Below are positions 1 through 8,388 of a DNA stretch of 64,000 bases, piece by piece. Position 1 is the first letter of the stretch. Each line of letters opens with the position of its first letter. The position numbers and the translations under genes are program-made. Origin of the DNA: Candidatus Poribacteria bacterium. Its GTDB lineage: Bacteria > Poribacteria > WGA-4E > WGA-3G. Where the stretch lies: positions 120,009 through 184,008 of the forward strand of contig JAJECN010000054.1 of assembly GCA_022821965.1 (NCBI GenBank), given 5' to 3'. Below the pieces are notes generated by a model that saw nothing but the letters and a program-made list of their open reading frames with translations, was not told the origin of the DNA and did no database searches.

Positions 1-1
1 T

Positions 2-1039
2 TACTACATCCCACAACCTTCGCAACTTCCAGCGCGCTTGCACCACACGCAGTGGGTAGGGGATAGGACACTCCAATTCCTGTCTCAACGCGATACGAGT
101 CGCCCCTTTTTGTGTTGGAGCAGTTTTATCAAGCCACATCCGCCATTTGAATCACCCGTGCCGTGGAATCGGCTCTATCGCACAGTCGAAATGCCGCTTC
201 CATTCCTACCTTCAGATTATGAGCATCTGCATACCTACTGGAATCGACATCAAAATCGTTACAAATACCGCGACCAAGGACGGGATATGAATCTGCTCCG
301 CACGATGCGGGCGGCTTACTATGCAGCCATCTCTTTCATCGATTATCAGGTGGGTCGAATCCTCGACTCCCTCGAATCGGAAGGTGAACTTGACAACACG
401 CTGATTTTATACACCTCCGACCACGGTGAATTGCTCGGTGACTATGATTGCTACGGGAAACGCTCTTTCCTTGACGCTGCTGCCCGAATTCCGCTGCTCG
501 TCCGTTATCCTGAACGTTTCGCCGCAAACACCCAATGCGACGTTCCAACGAGTCTTGTTGATGTGCTGCCAACGAGTCTTGGCGCAGCGGGGCTATCCCC
601 AGAGGTGGATCGGAGCGGCGTTGATCTCGCGGATCTTGCCACCGGACGCGCACAGCGGAATGCAATCGTTGGGCAATTAGGGCAAGAGGGCACAGGACTC
701 TACATGCTCTTGACGAGTGAATACAAATACATCTACTCTGCCGCTGATCGGCAAGAATGGCTCTTCAGGCGTTTGTCGGGTAGACTTGATGAACGAAGTC
801 TCGTTGGCAATCCTGCTTATGGTAGGATTCTCAACGACTATCGGAAACGCTTGATTGAATGGCTCCGCGAGGACGGCTACGAGTTACCACTTGATGGCAA
901 TAAATGGCGCGAATTCCCTCCACCTGCTGAACCTGAAAATCCGGATGCGGGTCAACTTTTCCAAGACGGTCGCTCCGTGAGTGATCAGTTTCCACAAGGG
1001 TATTCGCCGCATATTGATCCCATGAGACCACCGTCTTAG
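2..1039 (+). CDS. Sulfatase family protein, C-terminal part (5' end outside window)
   Basis: Hydrolyses a sulfate ester, or less often a phospho- or phosphonate ester; the substrate cannot be read from sequence. The frame is open back to the first bases of the window, so the N-terminal half with the formylglycine-forming Cys motif lies upstream and this is a fragment cut by the window edge. Visible family features are the KPHPPF stretch and the metal-binding Asp-His pair in TSDHGELLGDY near position 415-445, followed by the typical RIPLLVRYPE segment. The C-terminus is Pro-rich and ends at TAG 1037-1039. The next gene starts about 85 nt downstream on the same strand. Family assignment is firm; specificity is unknown. 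Confidence 0.85.
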   Translation, partial: YYIPQPSQLPARLHHTQWVGDRTLQFLSQRDTSRPFLCWSSFIKPHPPFESPVPWNRLYRTVEMPLPFLPSDYEHLHTYWNRHQNRYKYRDQGRDMNLLRTMRAAYYAAISFIDYQVGRILDSLESEGELDNTLILYTSDHGELLGDYDCYGKRSFLDAAARIPLLVRYPERFAANTQCDVPTSLVDVLPTSLGAAGLSPEVDRSGVDLADLATGRAQRNAIVGQLGQEGTGLYMLLTSEYKYIYSAADRQEWLFRRLSGRLDERSLVGNPAYGRILNDYRKRLIEWLREDGYELPLDGNKWREFPPPAEPENPDAGQLFQDGRSVSDQFPQGYSPHIDPMRPPS

Positions 1040-1123
1040 TTCAAGTTTCTTCTCAGTACGAAGGATAGTATATTCCTAAACGCCTGAATGTGTTCGGGCA
1101 CCCAAACACAGCAATTGGAAATC

Positions 1124-2464
1124 ATGCCGATCCGTCGTTATGCCAAAACGCTACTCTCAAAGGCAGCATGGCATGCCTACAATACCTATCGCAAAGGTGC
1201 ACGTCACCGCTCTCGATTTGCACAGGCAGCTGCATTGCTGGACGCGCCGCGCGAAGACATCTTGGCATTCCAGAGAGAGCGGTTGGAAAAACTCCTTCAG
1301 CACGCGTCCCAGACTACACCGTATTACCGCGAATTGCTTAAGACGGAGTCACCAGATATTTCAGAGGTGCCACCGCTTGAAAAACAGAACGTTCGGGAGC
1401 AATTAGAGCACCTCTGTTCTGAAGCGTTTCCACAGGAGCTGCGCATCAAAAACGCTACGGGTGGTTCAACAGGCACGCCGCTTACCTTCTATCAAGACAG
1501 AAATTATTGGAATCAACGGAACTTGAGCGTATACTACTTTGATCGGTGGGCGGGTTGGAATTTCGGCGAACCGCAACTGATTATATGGGGTGCCCCCGCA
1601 GATTTAAAAGGTGATGAACACTGGAAGCATCGCCTCAACAACTTCTGGCGAAATCAGTATTGGCTCAACGGCTTTCACCTCACAGATGAAAATATGCAAG
1701 CAGCGTTTGAGAGGATGGAGCAATGTCAGCCACAAACGATTCTCTCCTATCCCTCTTCTCTTTACCAATTTGCTACATTCCTTTTGGAAAACGGTTTGAC
1801 ACCCAGATGGCAATTGAAAGGAATTATATCTTCCGCCGAGATGCTACATCAGCATTACCGGGCTTTAGCCGAGGATATTTTCAGGGCGAAGGTGTATAAT
1901 CGCTACGGCGGACGGGAAGTTGGGTTGATTGCTATGGAGTGTAGCAAGGGACGTATGCATATCAATTGCCGGGACATCTATCTTGAAATAGACAGTCCCA
2001 ATCCATACACCGAACCAGGGGAGATTCTGATTACGCAACTTAACAACTATGCGATGCCGTTTATTCGATACCGAATCGGGGACATCGGTCGCCTCTCTGA
2101 TGAAGTTTGTCCGTGTGGCAATCAGTTGCCTATTTTGGCGGAATTGCTCGGACGCACGACCGCGACCTTCCGAACGGAAACTGGAACGTTGATACACGGC
2201 GGCTATTTTACGCGACACTTCTACGGCGTTGATGGTGTCCGTCAATTCCAGATAATTCAGGAAACGCTTAAGCATTGCATCTTGAAGTTGGTTATTAATG
2301 CAAAATGGACAGACGCAACACGCCGTTACCTCGTCCAGAGTATCCAAAAAGCACTCGGCGAGGAAGTTGTTGTCACAGTAGAGTTTGTTGAAGAGATTCC
2401 ACTTTCTGCTTCAGGGAAGCGAGAATACACGATCTCGAAAGTAACCGCGCCAGTTAATGATTAA
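1124..2464 (+). CDS. PaaK/CapK-like adenylate-forming enzyme
   Basis: A 446-residue member of the phenylacetate-CoA ligase-like branch of the AMP-binding superfamily, which activates a carboxylate as acyl-AMP. Seen: the Gly/Thr-rich nucleotide loop TGGSTGTPLTFY, the RYGGREVG block, and YRIGDIGRL followed by a CPCG motif typical of PaaK-like proteins; the C-terminal small domain ends in an SGKREY motif. An in-frame ATG at 1088 would add 12 residues, but ATG 1124 has the better upstream GGA and begins the conserved-looking MPIRRYAK. CapK relatives are found in polysaccharide and phenylacetate pathways; no partner gene here decides between them. Its stop overlaps the stop of the convergent gene (2461). 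Confidence 0.8.
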   Translation: MPIRRYAKTLLSKAAWHAYNTYRKGARHRSRFAQAAALLDAPREDILAFQRERLEKLLQHASQTTPYYRELLKTESPDISEVPPLEKQNVREQLEHLCSEAFPQELRIKNATGGSTGTPLTFYQDRNYWNQRNLSVYYFDRWAGWNFGEPQLIIWGAPADLKGDEHWKHRLNNFWRNQYWLNGFHLTDENMQAAFERMEQCQPQTILSYPSSLYQFATFLLENGLTPRWQLKGIISSAEMLHQHYRALAEDIFRAKVYNRYGGREVGLIAMECSKGRMHINCRDIYLEIDSPNPYTEPGEILITQLNNYAMPFIRYRIGDIGRLSDEVCPCGNQLPILAELLGRTTATFRTETGTLIHGGYFTRHFYGVDGVRQFQIIQETLKHCILKLVINAKWTDATRRYLVQSIQKALGEEVVVTVEFVEEIPLSASGKREYTISKVTAPVND

Positions 2465-4884
2465 GAATCGTTTCTGGCACAGAGTTCTCGGAGCGGGGCA
2501 ACCCGCTTTGTGCCACCCGGAAGATAAGCGAAAATTAATCCGTCAATTGTCTGATTTCGATCCGCTACAACGCCAGTACTCTGCTCCGCAGTCAAACCTT
2601 TGGAAAGCAGTAAATAGAATGTGTCTTTTAGCCAACCGGGAGTCGTAAAGAAATTCCCTTGTCCTTTTGAAATGACAAAGTCTGCTTCTAACAGGGCGTT
2701 GAAAAATTCAGGACTGCCTCGGTAGAGATTTGTCCCAATCGTCTTTGCCCCTGACGACATCAGCCTAACAACCCCATCCCGCATCGCGGTCTGTAGTTCT
2801 TGGAATTGCGGATAGTTCACGATTTCATGCAAATCGGCGAGGGTCGCATCGTTGCTGGCGTTGTCCACTTTTCCGACGACAGAGATACGGTGTCCACACT
2901 GAACGAGATCCTGAACAAACGCTATGTCGAAAATCACTTCTCCGTCGTTGTCGGCGAGCCAGAGAATGTTCTGGGAAGTCGTGTCAAGTACCTTTTCACG
3001 GAACTTTTCATAACAATCAATAGCGAAAGGTGCTTCAACCGCAGCACGCAGGACTTCAGAGAAATAATCGGGATTCGCGTTCAATCGCTTCATGACCCGC
3101 TCGCTGCTATAGTCGATGATATTCCCCGCTACAACGAGTTTCAGTCGTGTTAACCAGCTGTCTTTCCAAAACTCTGGAAGGAGTTCGAGTGCTGTCTGTC
3201 GTGCCTTACGTTTATCGTAATGATAAGGATTTGGGTTACCGGTATGAAGCGTTACCATCTCGAAGATACTACCCCATACCTCTTCAGACGTGAGGGACTC
3301 AATGAGATAATCCCCATTGGCACGCCGGATATCCAAGAGTGTTTCTACAGCCTTGTTCGTGATCTGTTGAAGTTGTGAATTGCGGGTTGCACGTGGGATC
3401 AGCTCTGTGGCACTGTGTGATGTTACATGCTCCCGAAGACCCTCCCAATCTGGCAATTCTCTTTTTTCACCAAAGGTGAAAACCCCAGGGATATATTCAC
3501 GGGGCACAATCTGATCGAAGAGTGGCTTCGGTACACCGGGCGGAGTTTGAGCCAGTGGCACGCCAAGCGTCCGATTTGACAGGGTAATGTCGGCAGGAAT
3601 CACTGTTCCATGCGCAGCGACCGCTGAGAGTTGAACGTTGTTCCCTACGCTCACCGCATCAAAGGTGGAATTTTTGATGGTACTCCGTGTCGCGAGTCCT
3701 TGCACCGGCTCCGATAGTGTTTCAGGTAAAGGATTCGATTCAAACGTCGTGTCGTTTGCGGTGACGTCCTGCAGTCCGACGGAATCACCTACCGTTGTTG
3801 ATCCGAGCAACGTAACGTTTTCAAGCCGACAATAGTCCCCAATCTGAACCTTTTCACCAAGATGCACGCTGCCTATTAAATAACACGCTGCGCCGATCAC
3901 AATATCTTCACCGTTTAGGGTTATCTGCGCTGCTGGATCAACACGAATCCCTTTCTGTGCGAGAGACACCCGCGTCTGAGCAAACAGTGCCTCTTCACCG
4001 GATAGGACGTTGGACCAGCGATTGACACCGGATAACACCTCGCCGCGGTAGATAAAAGCATTCGTTTTTAATCCGTCTTCATAGCAGTGTCGGATGAGGT
4101 CAACATGGTGGAGTTCGTCGTTGCGGTTTGAATGTGGTTGTAACCGACCTATCCGTTCCATCAACGCGCTTTTCCGAATGAGGGTGATGCCCGTGTTGGT
4201 ATATGCCTCGCCGTGGTGCCATCGATCCCACATCTCCTGTTTTTCTGTCTCCGTCATGTCGTACCACTCTTTGGTGCCAGTAAGTTTCCCATCTGTGTCG
4301 AAAAAGAGTCCACCCTTATCGACAACCGTTTCAGGTGCCTTGCCACAGAGGGTAACATCCGCATCGGAGAGGAAGTGAGAGAGTAGTGTCTGTGCGAAAA
4401 TGTCGCGCGCCAAAAATGGCTCATCGCCGAACGCCACACCGATCCATTCAGCATCCGAATCTCCGAGTGCTGGCAGTGCCGCTTGCAAAGCACCGCCTGT
4501 GCCGTTCATCTCTTCTTGAATACAAAAAACGGCATTCGGACCCAGCAGTCGCGCGGCGGATTCGCTTTTCTCAACACGTGCTGCCATCTGTGGGTTGATA
4601 ACGACAATGTCAGGACGGTCCCCCGGTAGATAACGCCGCGAGTGCTGGAGCGTGTTCTGCTCACCGAAGGTGATATCCAGTGTTTTGCTCAAGCGTCCAG
4701 TGGCATCAATCCGTGTACCTTTACCGGCAGCAAGCACGACCCACTGTGGTGTGAGGTATTTTTCGGGATTTTCTGTCGGGAGTTTCGCGAGGAAAGTTTC
4801 AATTTCAGCCGGATCTGATGAGATCACCGCGAGTGTATCTTCTAAATTACAACCGAGAAGGTTTTCAAGAAGATGGGTCTTCAT
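2461..4884 (-). CDS. Fusion: nucleotidyltransferase - beta-helix - DUF89 (ARMT1-like) phosphatase
   Basis: An 807-residue protein with three parts. Residues about 45-290 form a GlmU/RmlA-type nucleotidyltransferase (signature LAAGKGTR..., then GDEPFL). Residues about 300-450 look like a left-handed hexapeptide beta-helix (repeats such as VHLGEKVQIGDYCRLENVTLLG). Residues about 500-800 carry DUF89/ARMT1 metal-dependent phosphatase motifs: AGNIID, LADNDGEVIFD and KGQGN. DUF89 proteins remove phosphate from damaged or surplus sugar phosphates, so one polypeptide may both activate and clear a sugar phosphate (inference). The start codon directly abuts the hsdM stop with no gap, implying co-transcription with the restriction operon, and the stop overlaps the convergent gene by 3 nt. 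Confidence 0.8.
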   Translation of the reverse strand: MKTHLLENLLGCNLEDTLAVISSDPAEIETFLAKLPTENPEKYLTPQWVVLAAGKGTRIDATGRLSKTLDITFGEQNTLQHSRRYLPGDRPDIVVINPQMAARVEKSESAARLLGPNAVFCIQEEMNGTGGALQAALPALGDSDAEWIGVAFGDEPFLARDIFAQTLLSHFLSDADVTLCGKAPETVVDKGGLFFDTDGKLTGTKEWYDMTETEKQEMWDRWHHGEAYTNTGITLIRKSALMERIGRLQPHSNRNDELHHVDLIRHCYEDGLKTNAFIYRGEVLSGVNRWSNVLSGEEALFAQTRVSLAQKGIRVDPAAQITLNGEDIVIGAACYLIGSVHLGEKVQIGDYCRLENVTLLGSTTVGDSVGLQDVTANDTTFESNPLPETLSEPVQGLATRSTIKNSTFDAVSVGNNVQLSAVAAHGTVIPADITLSNRTLGVPLAQTPPGVPKPLFDQIVPREYIPGVFTFGEKRELPDWEGLREHVTSHSATELIPRATRNSQLQQITNKAVETLLDIRRANGDYLIESLTSEEVWGSIFEMVTLHTGNPNPYHYDKRKARQTALELLPEFWKDSWLTRLKLVVAGNIIDYSSERVMKRLNANPDYFSEVLRAAVEAPFAIDCYEKFREKVLDTTSQNILWLADNDGEVIFDIAFVQDLVQCGHRISVVGKVDNASNDATLADLHEIVNYPQFQELQTAMRDGVVRLMSSGAKTIGTNLYRGSPEFFNALLEADFVISKGQGNFFTTPGWLKDTFYLLLSKGLTAEQSTGVVADRNQTIDGLIFAYLPGGTKRVAPLRELCARNDS

Positions 4885-6351
4885 TTAATCGTTGCCCTCT
4901 AATTCTGCTTGGATATTTTGAAATTGTGCTAACGCGGACTCTAAATTCTCGGTGATTTCCGACACTAATACATCTGGCGTAGGAAGGTCTGCTGCATCTT
5001 CAACGGAGTCCTCTTTTAGCCAGAAGATGTCAAGGTTGACATGCTCGCGTTCAATGAGTTCTTCATAACTGAAGGCACGGAAGTGCTCGGTCTCAGTCCG
5101 ATCGTCGCGGTTATCTGGTTTGTAAACAGTGATAAAATCTTGTAGGTCAGTATCTGTCAGCGGATTTGTTTTGAGTGTAAAGTTTTTATTTGTCCGTAGA
5201 TCATAGATCCAGAGTTTCCGGGTCCACGGTTTTTCGCGCGCGCGTCTCTTATCGAAAAAGAGCACATTCGCCTTGACTCCTTGGGCGTAGAAAATACCGG
5301 TTGGCAGTCGCAAGAGGGTATGGACATCAAATTGTTTCAGCAGCTGCTGGCGAATTGTTTCCCCTGCGCCACGTTCAAAAAGCACGTTGTCAGGGAGGAC
5401 AACAGCGGCGCGTCCATCCGTTTTCAGAATGGTTTTGATGTGTTGGAGGAAGTTGAACTGTTTATTTGAAGTGGTTGCCCAGAAATCGTCGCGCTCATAA
5501 GTAAGCGATGTGTTGCTGCGTTTACCGCCATTGGTGGCAATTGTAATGCTACTCCTATTCCCGAACGGGGGGTTGGTAAGCACCATATTGTAGCGATCAC
5601 TTGTATCACTCATGAGGCTATCATCGGTTGTAATTGGACTTTCTGTTCCACCGATACCGTGTAGGTATAGATTCATCACACAGAGGCGGACGACGTTATC
5701 AACGATGTCTGTGCCAGCGAAGGTGTTAAATCTAAGGAAATCCTTCTGTTCGCGATCCATCCTACTGCTATAATTTTCGGAAATATAGTCGTGCGCTGCG
5801 AGAAAGAAGCCACCGGTACCGCACGCGGGATCACAGATCGTTTGCATCGGTTCGGGACGCATTACTGCAACCATCGCCTTGATGAGTGGTCGTGGTGTAA
5901 AATACTGCCCTGCGCCGCTTTTCGTATCTTCAGCATTTTTCTGTAAAAGTCCTTCGTAGATAGTGCCTTTGATGTCGGCAGTCATCCTGCTCCAATTCTC
6001 ATCGTTGATGAGGTGGATAAGGCGTTGCAAGTTCGCAGGGGTCTGTATGCGGTTCTGCGATTTTCTGAAGATTACACTGAGTAAACCTGGGACCTTACTT
6101 AGTTCTTGGAGGATTTTGACATATTGCTTTTCTAACCCGTCACCGCTTTCGTTGCGTAAACTCTCCCAATCCAAACCTGTAGGAATTGTTGAGGGTTTGT
6201 TGAAAGGCGGTTTCGTCTGTTCGTCGGCGAGTTTAAGAAAGAGCAGATAGGTGAGTTGTTCGACATAATCTCCGTAACTGACCCCGTCATCTCGGAGGAC
6301 GTTACAGAAATTCCAGAGTTTTTGGACAATGGTTGCGGATTCGTTTGACAT
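4885..6351 (-). CDS. hsdM: Type I restriction-modification methyltransferase subunit
   Basis: N6-adenine DNA methyltransferase of a type I system; with HsdS it forms the modification enzyme and with HsdR the restriction complex. Residues 1-140 are the helical HsdM N-terminal domain (YGDYVEQLTYLLFLKLADE). GAGQYFTPR at 147-155, AdoMet motif I DPACGTGGFF at 174-183 and catalytic motif IV NPPF at 260-263 are all intact. Length (488 aa) is normal. It is separated from hsdS by hicBA and three small genes, which is unusual. A diverged copy of its first 33 codons sits at 6972-7082, beyond hicBA. Confidence 0.95.
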   Translation of the reverse strand: MSNESATIVQKLWNFCNVLRDDGVSYGDYVEQLTYLLFLKLADEQTKPPFNKPSTIPTGLDWESLRNESGDGLEKQYVKILQELSKVPGLLSVIFRKSQNRIQTPANLQRLIHLINDENWSRMTADIKGTIYEGLLQKNAEDTKSGAGQYFTPRPLIKAMVAVMRPEPMQTICDPACGTGGFFLAAHDYISENYSSRMDREQKDFLRFNTFAGTDIVDNVVRLCVMNLYLHGIGGTESPITTDDSLMSDTSDRYNMVLTNPPFGNRSSITIATNGGKRSNTSLTYERDDFWATTSNKQFNFLQHIKTILKTDGRAAVVLPDNVLFERGAGETIRQQLLKQFDVHTLLRLPTGIFYAQGVKANVLFFDKRRAREKPWTRKLWIYDLRTNKNFTLKTNPLTDTDLQDFITVYKPDNRDDRTETEHFRAFSYEELIEREHVNLDIFWLKEDSVEDAADLPTPDVLVSEITENLESALAQFQNIQAELEGND

Positions 6352-6442
6352 GAATTTACCTTCCTTCGGGACAGTTGCAAAGTTGGGCAGAAAAATATGA
6401 CCATTAATCGGTTAGCGCAGATAAAAATATGGTTCGCAAAGA

Positions 6443-6673
6443 TTAAACTTCTGTGAACAACTGAAAGTATTGATCCCTACTCATGTTGACGGTTCGCATG
6501 TTATTTCTGATGACGGTAACCGGCACTTCATCATAGCGCGGAATGACGACAGCACGTTTAGCATCGGGATGGTGATAGATAAGGTGTGATCCTTTTTGTC
6601 GAACATAACGGCAACCGAATTTTTCAAAAATCTTCACTTGGATTCGCCAGTCTGTTGGCGAAAGTGTCGGCAT
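6443..6673 (-). CDS. hicA: HicA-family mRNA interferase toxin
   Basis: A 76-residue HicA-like protein with a double-stranded-RNA-binding-domain-like fold; the family cleaves mRNA in a ribosome-independent way. The catalytic His sits in the KGSHLIYHH motif (GSH at 28-30), followed by VVIPRYDEVPVTVIRNN, which matches the family pattern of a basic/Pro strand and a C-terminal helix. Its ATG overlaps the stop of hicB by one base, so the two are translationally coupled. The pair lies inside the hsd operon, just upstream of hsdM. No disabling change is seen. Confidence 0.85.
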   Translation of the reverse strand: MPTLSPTDWRIQVKIFEKFGCRYVRQKGSHLIYHHPDAKRAVVIPRYDEVPVTVIRNNMRTVNMSRDQYFQLFTEV

Positions 6674-6957
6674 TAAAGACCTCCAAGTGATACGGTACGT
6701 TGACTAAAAGCAACCACCTGTTTATCAAGTTGAAGGGTCGGTTGTGAAGTGTTCAAATCATAACCTGCATCTTCTAAAAATGACTTAAGTGTTCCAAGTT
6801 TCGCAGATTCTTCTAAGTGTATTTCAATAACTTCAAGGAGATTTTTTTGTGCCTCTTCAATGTTCCTACCGCAACTCACAACATCTAATTCTGGGCAATA
6901 AGCGGTGTACATATTGCCTTCTTTCCAAATTTCTTCCGTTACTACCAGATTCTTCAT
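6673..6957 (-). CDS. hicB: HicB-family antitoxin
   Basis: A 94-residue HicB-like antitoxin that would bind and neutralise HicA. It has the partial RNase-H-like core YTAYCPELDVVSCGRNIEEAQKNL typical of HicB proteins. I choose the ATG at 6957 (MKNLVV) because GGAGG lies 5 nt upstream; the longer in-frame start at 6981 lies inside the duplicated hsdM remnant. No clear C-terminal helix-turn-helix or ribbon-helix-helix domain is visible, so autoregulation may be weak or indirect. Gene order is antitoxin then toxin. Confidence 0.85.
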   Translation of the reverse strand: MKNLVVTEEIWKEGNMYTAYCPELDVVSCGRNIEEAQKNLLEVIEIHLEESAKLGTLKSFLEDAGYDLNTSQPTLQLDKQVVAFSQRTVSLGGL

Positions 6958-6971
6958 CGTGGCCTCCATAT

Positions 6972-7082
6972 TTATGACCATATTAGTTGTTCGACATAAT
7001 CGCCGTAGCTGCCTCCGTGATCTCGGAAGATGTTGCAGAAATTCCAGAGTTTTTGGAGAATAGTTGCGGATTCGTTTGACAT
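6972..7082 (-). pseudogene. Truncated duplicate of the hsdM start
   Basis: Reading from the ATG at 7082, the first 33 codons copy the hsdM N-terminus (MSNESATI.QKLWNFCN...YGDYVEQL) and then run into a stop at 6972. I count about 10 differences in 100 bases from the intact hsdM start, several changing amino acids, and the leader just before the ATG (GGTAAATTC) is also shared. It is therefore a diverged duplicate, from an older duplication or a second hsdM allele, flanking the hicBA insertion on its upstream side. Confidence 0.85.
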
Positions 7083-7150
7083 GAATTTACCTCAAGGATG
7101 AAAGGACTAAAAAACACATTGAGCACGTGTAGTATGATTTTGGTTTGAAG

Positions 7151-7564
7151 TTAGACATCTTCGGGCGGAATGGCTAATTTACTGGCACGTGCAAGTTTAG
7201 TCGCCAACCTCTGACATGCTAATCTATCAGGTGGAAACGGTGTGATGTTGGCATGTCTTTCATGAGGTTGCGTATCTGATATAACCTTTAGTTTATTCCT
7301 GTAAACTTCTCGCACCGGAAGATCGGCTCTTGCTTTTATGGATCTACCTTCTGTTTGGACATATTCCCGACCAATCGTCCATTTTTCGTTATCTGTGAGC
7401 CCTGATAAACGGTAAACAGAGATATCTGGGCTATATAAAGGTGGATCTTTACTGGCGTAAGGCGGCATAAAGGCACCAAATTTTATTGTCTCGTTTCTGC
7501 GAGCGAAGTGTCTGGAAGAAAAAATAAAACGGGTGAGAATTTCGTCTTGTAAAATATCGTCCAC
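7151..7564 (-). CDS. Unrecognised 137-aa protein, downstream partner of the 140-aa protein
   Basis: I do not recognise this by a named family. It is a soluble, charged protein with no membrane segment or signal peptide. Notable stretches are ILTRFIFSSRHFARRN near the N-terminus, VYRLSGLTDNEKWTIG in the middle, and ERHANITPFP near the C-terminus. It starts 1 nt after the stop of the 140-aa gene, so the two form a tight pair that looks like a two-component accessory module in the hsd operon. A toxin, immunity or defence function is possible but nothing in the sequence proves it. Confidence 0.6.
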   Translation of the reverse strand: MDDILQDEILTRFIFSSRHFARRNETIKFGAFMPPYASKDPPLYSPDISVYRLSGLTDNEKWTIGREYVQTEGRSIKARADLPVREVYRNKLKVISDTQPHERHANITPFPPDRLACQRLATKLARASKLAIPPEDV

Positions 7565-7565
7565 A

Positions 7566-7988
7566 TCATGTCCTTGGTTGGAAAAGCTCAGGTAATATTG
7601 TTAGAAAATTAGGTAGTAAGAACGGATCTGATAACGGACAAGTCCCCGCAATCTCATGCTGATCATCTAAAACTACAACGAAGTTAACATGCTCGTCCCC
7701 ATATAGGCTCATTGTAATAATACCATCACCGGGTCTCCATTCTAACCCAATCCCGCCATCTTCCAACCACATCATGTCCGGTATTGGAATGCCAGGAGAT
7801 ATTCGCTTCAGCAAAGTAGAGGTTTCGTCATAAGCTTGTTGTGGAACAGGGCTAATGTCAGTAGCCACTTTACAGGTTTCCTCGACTTCCTCGCGGATTT
7901 CATCCAGTTCACGTTGGATATGTTTCCTCAATAGCGACCTGTCTGCTGGCAGCGAGAGGGAATCAAAGTTATCTTGTAAGATTTTCAT
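7566..7988 (-). CDS. Unrecognised 140-aa protein, upstream partner of the 137-aa protein
   Basis: The first 45 residues are strongly charged and helical (RSLLRKHIQRELDEIREEVEETCK), probably a coiled coil. The second half holds MWLEDGGIGLEWRPGDGI and SLYGDEHVNFVVVLDDQHE, which look like an antiparallel beta-sheet. No catalytic motif, signal peptide or transmembrane segment is visible. It is nearly overlapping with the 137-aa gene downstream and stands between the hsdS side and the hicBA/hsdM side of the operon. Function unknown; the pairing with the next gene is the best clue. Confidence 0.6.
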   Translation of the reverse strand: MKILQDNFDSLSLPADRSLLRKHIQRELDEIREEVEETCKVATDISPVPQQAYDETSTLLKRISPGIPIPDMMWLEDGGIGLEWRPGDGIITMSLYGDEHVNFVVVLDDQHEIAGTCPLSDPFLLPNFLTILPELFQPRT

Positions 7989-8079
7989 AGTGTGTCACCT
8001 ATCAAAATTTGAGAGTCATTCATATTTTAGCATGGTACTTTATTAGATTCAATACCATTTCGCTATAACTCACCTCGTG

Positions 8080-8376
8080 TTATTCCTCCTCATCTCCCCA
8101 TAATTCTGCTAATAACGCGGCACGAATATAATCGTCGTGGTGTTCACCGATGTCGGTCACATCACATTCCAACGTTCCCAACAATGCAATAAGCGGATCC
8201 GGATGTTCTTTGTATGCTCCTTCAACCACACGTATCTCTGGTCGCTTATAGGTACGGAGTTGCTTTTTTATTTCTGCCACGTCCCACTGCAATGTTCCTG
8301 CTAAGGCAAGAAGCGGATCGGTTTCCTGCGTTTCCTCCGATCCATCCGCGTTTTCTTGTATCTTATCTTGTGTCAT
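8080..8376 (-). CDS. Small acidic protein with an internal duplication
   Basis: A 98-residue acidic protein made of two copies of one unit: DPLLALAGTLQWDVAEI near residue 21 and DPLIALLGTLECDVTDI near residue 61. Each is followed by a charged or aromatic stretch, with the second copy running into YIRAALLAELWGD. No named family is recognised. It lies 12 nt downstream of hsdS and is almost certainly co-transcribed with it. The duplicated hydrophobic-acidic unit suggests a protein-binding or antitoxin-like role, which is inference only. Confidence 0.6.
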   Translation of the reverse strand: MTQDKIQENADGSEETQETDPLLALAGTLQWDVAEIKKQLRTYKRPEIRVVEGAYKEHPDPLIALLGTLECDVTDIGEHHDDYIRAALLAELWGDEEE

Positions 8377-8388
8377 CCTAATAGCTCC

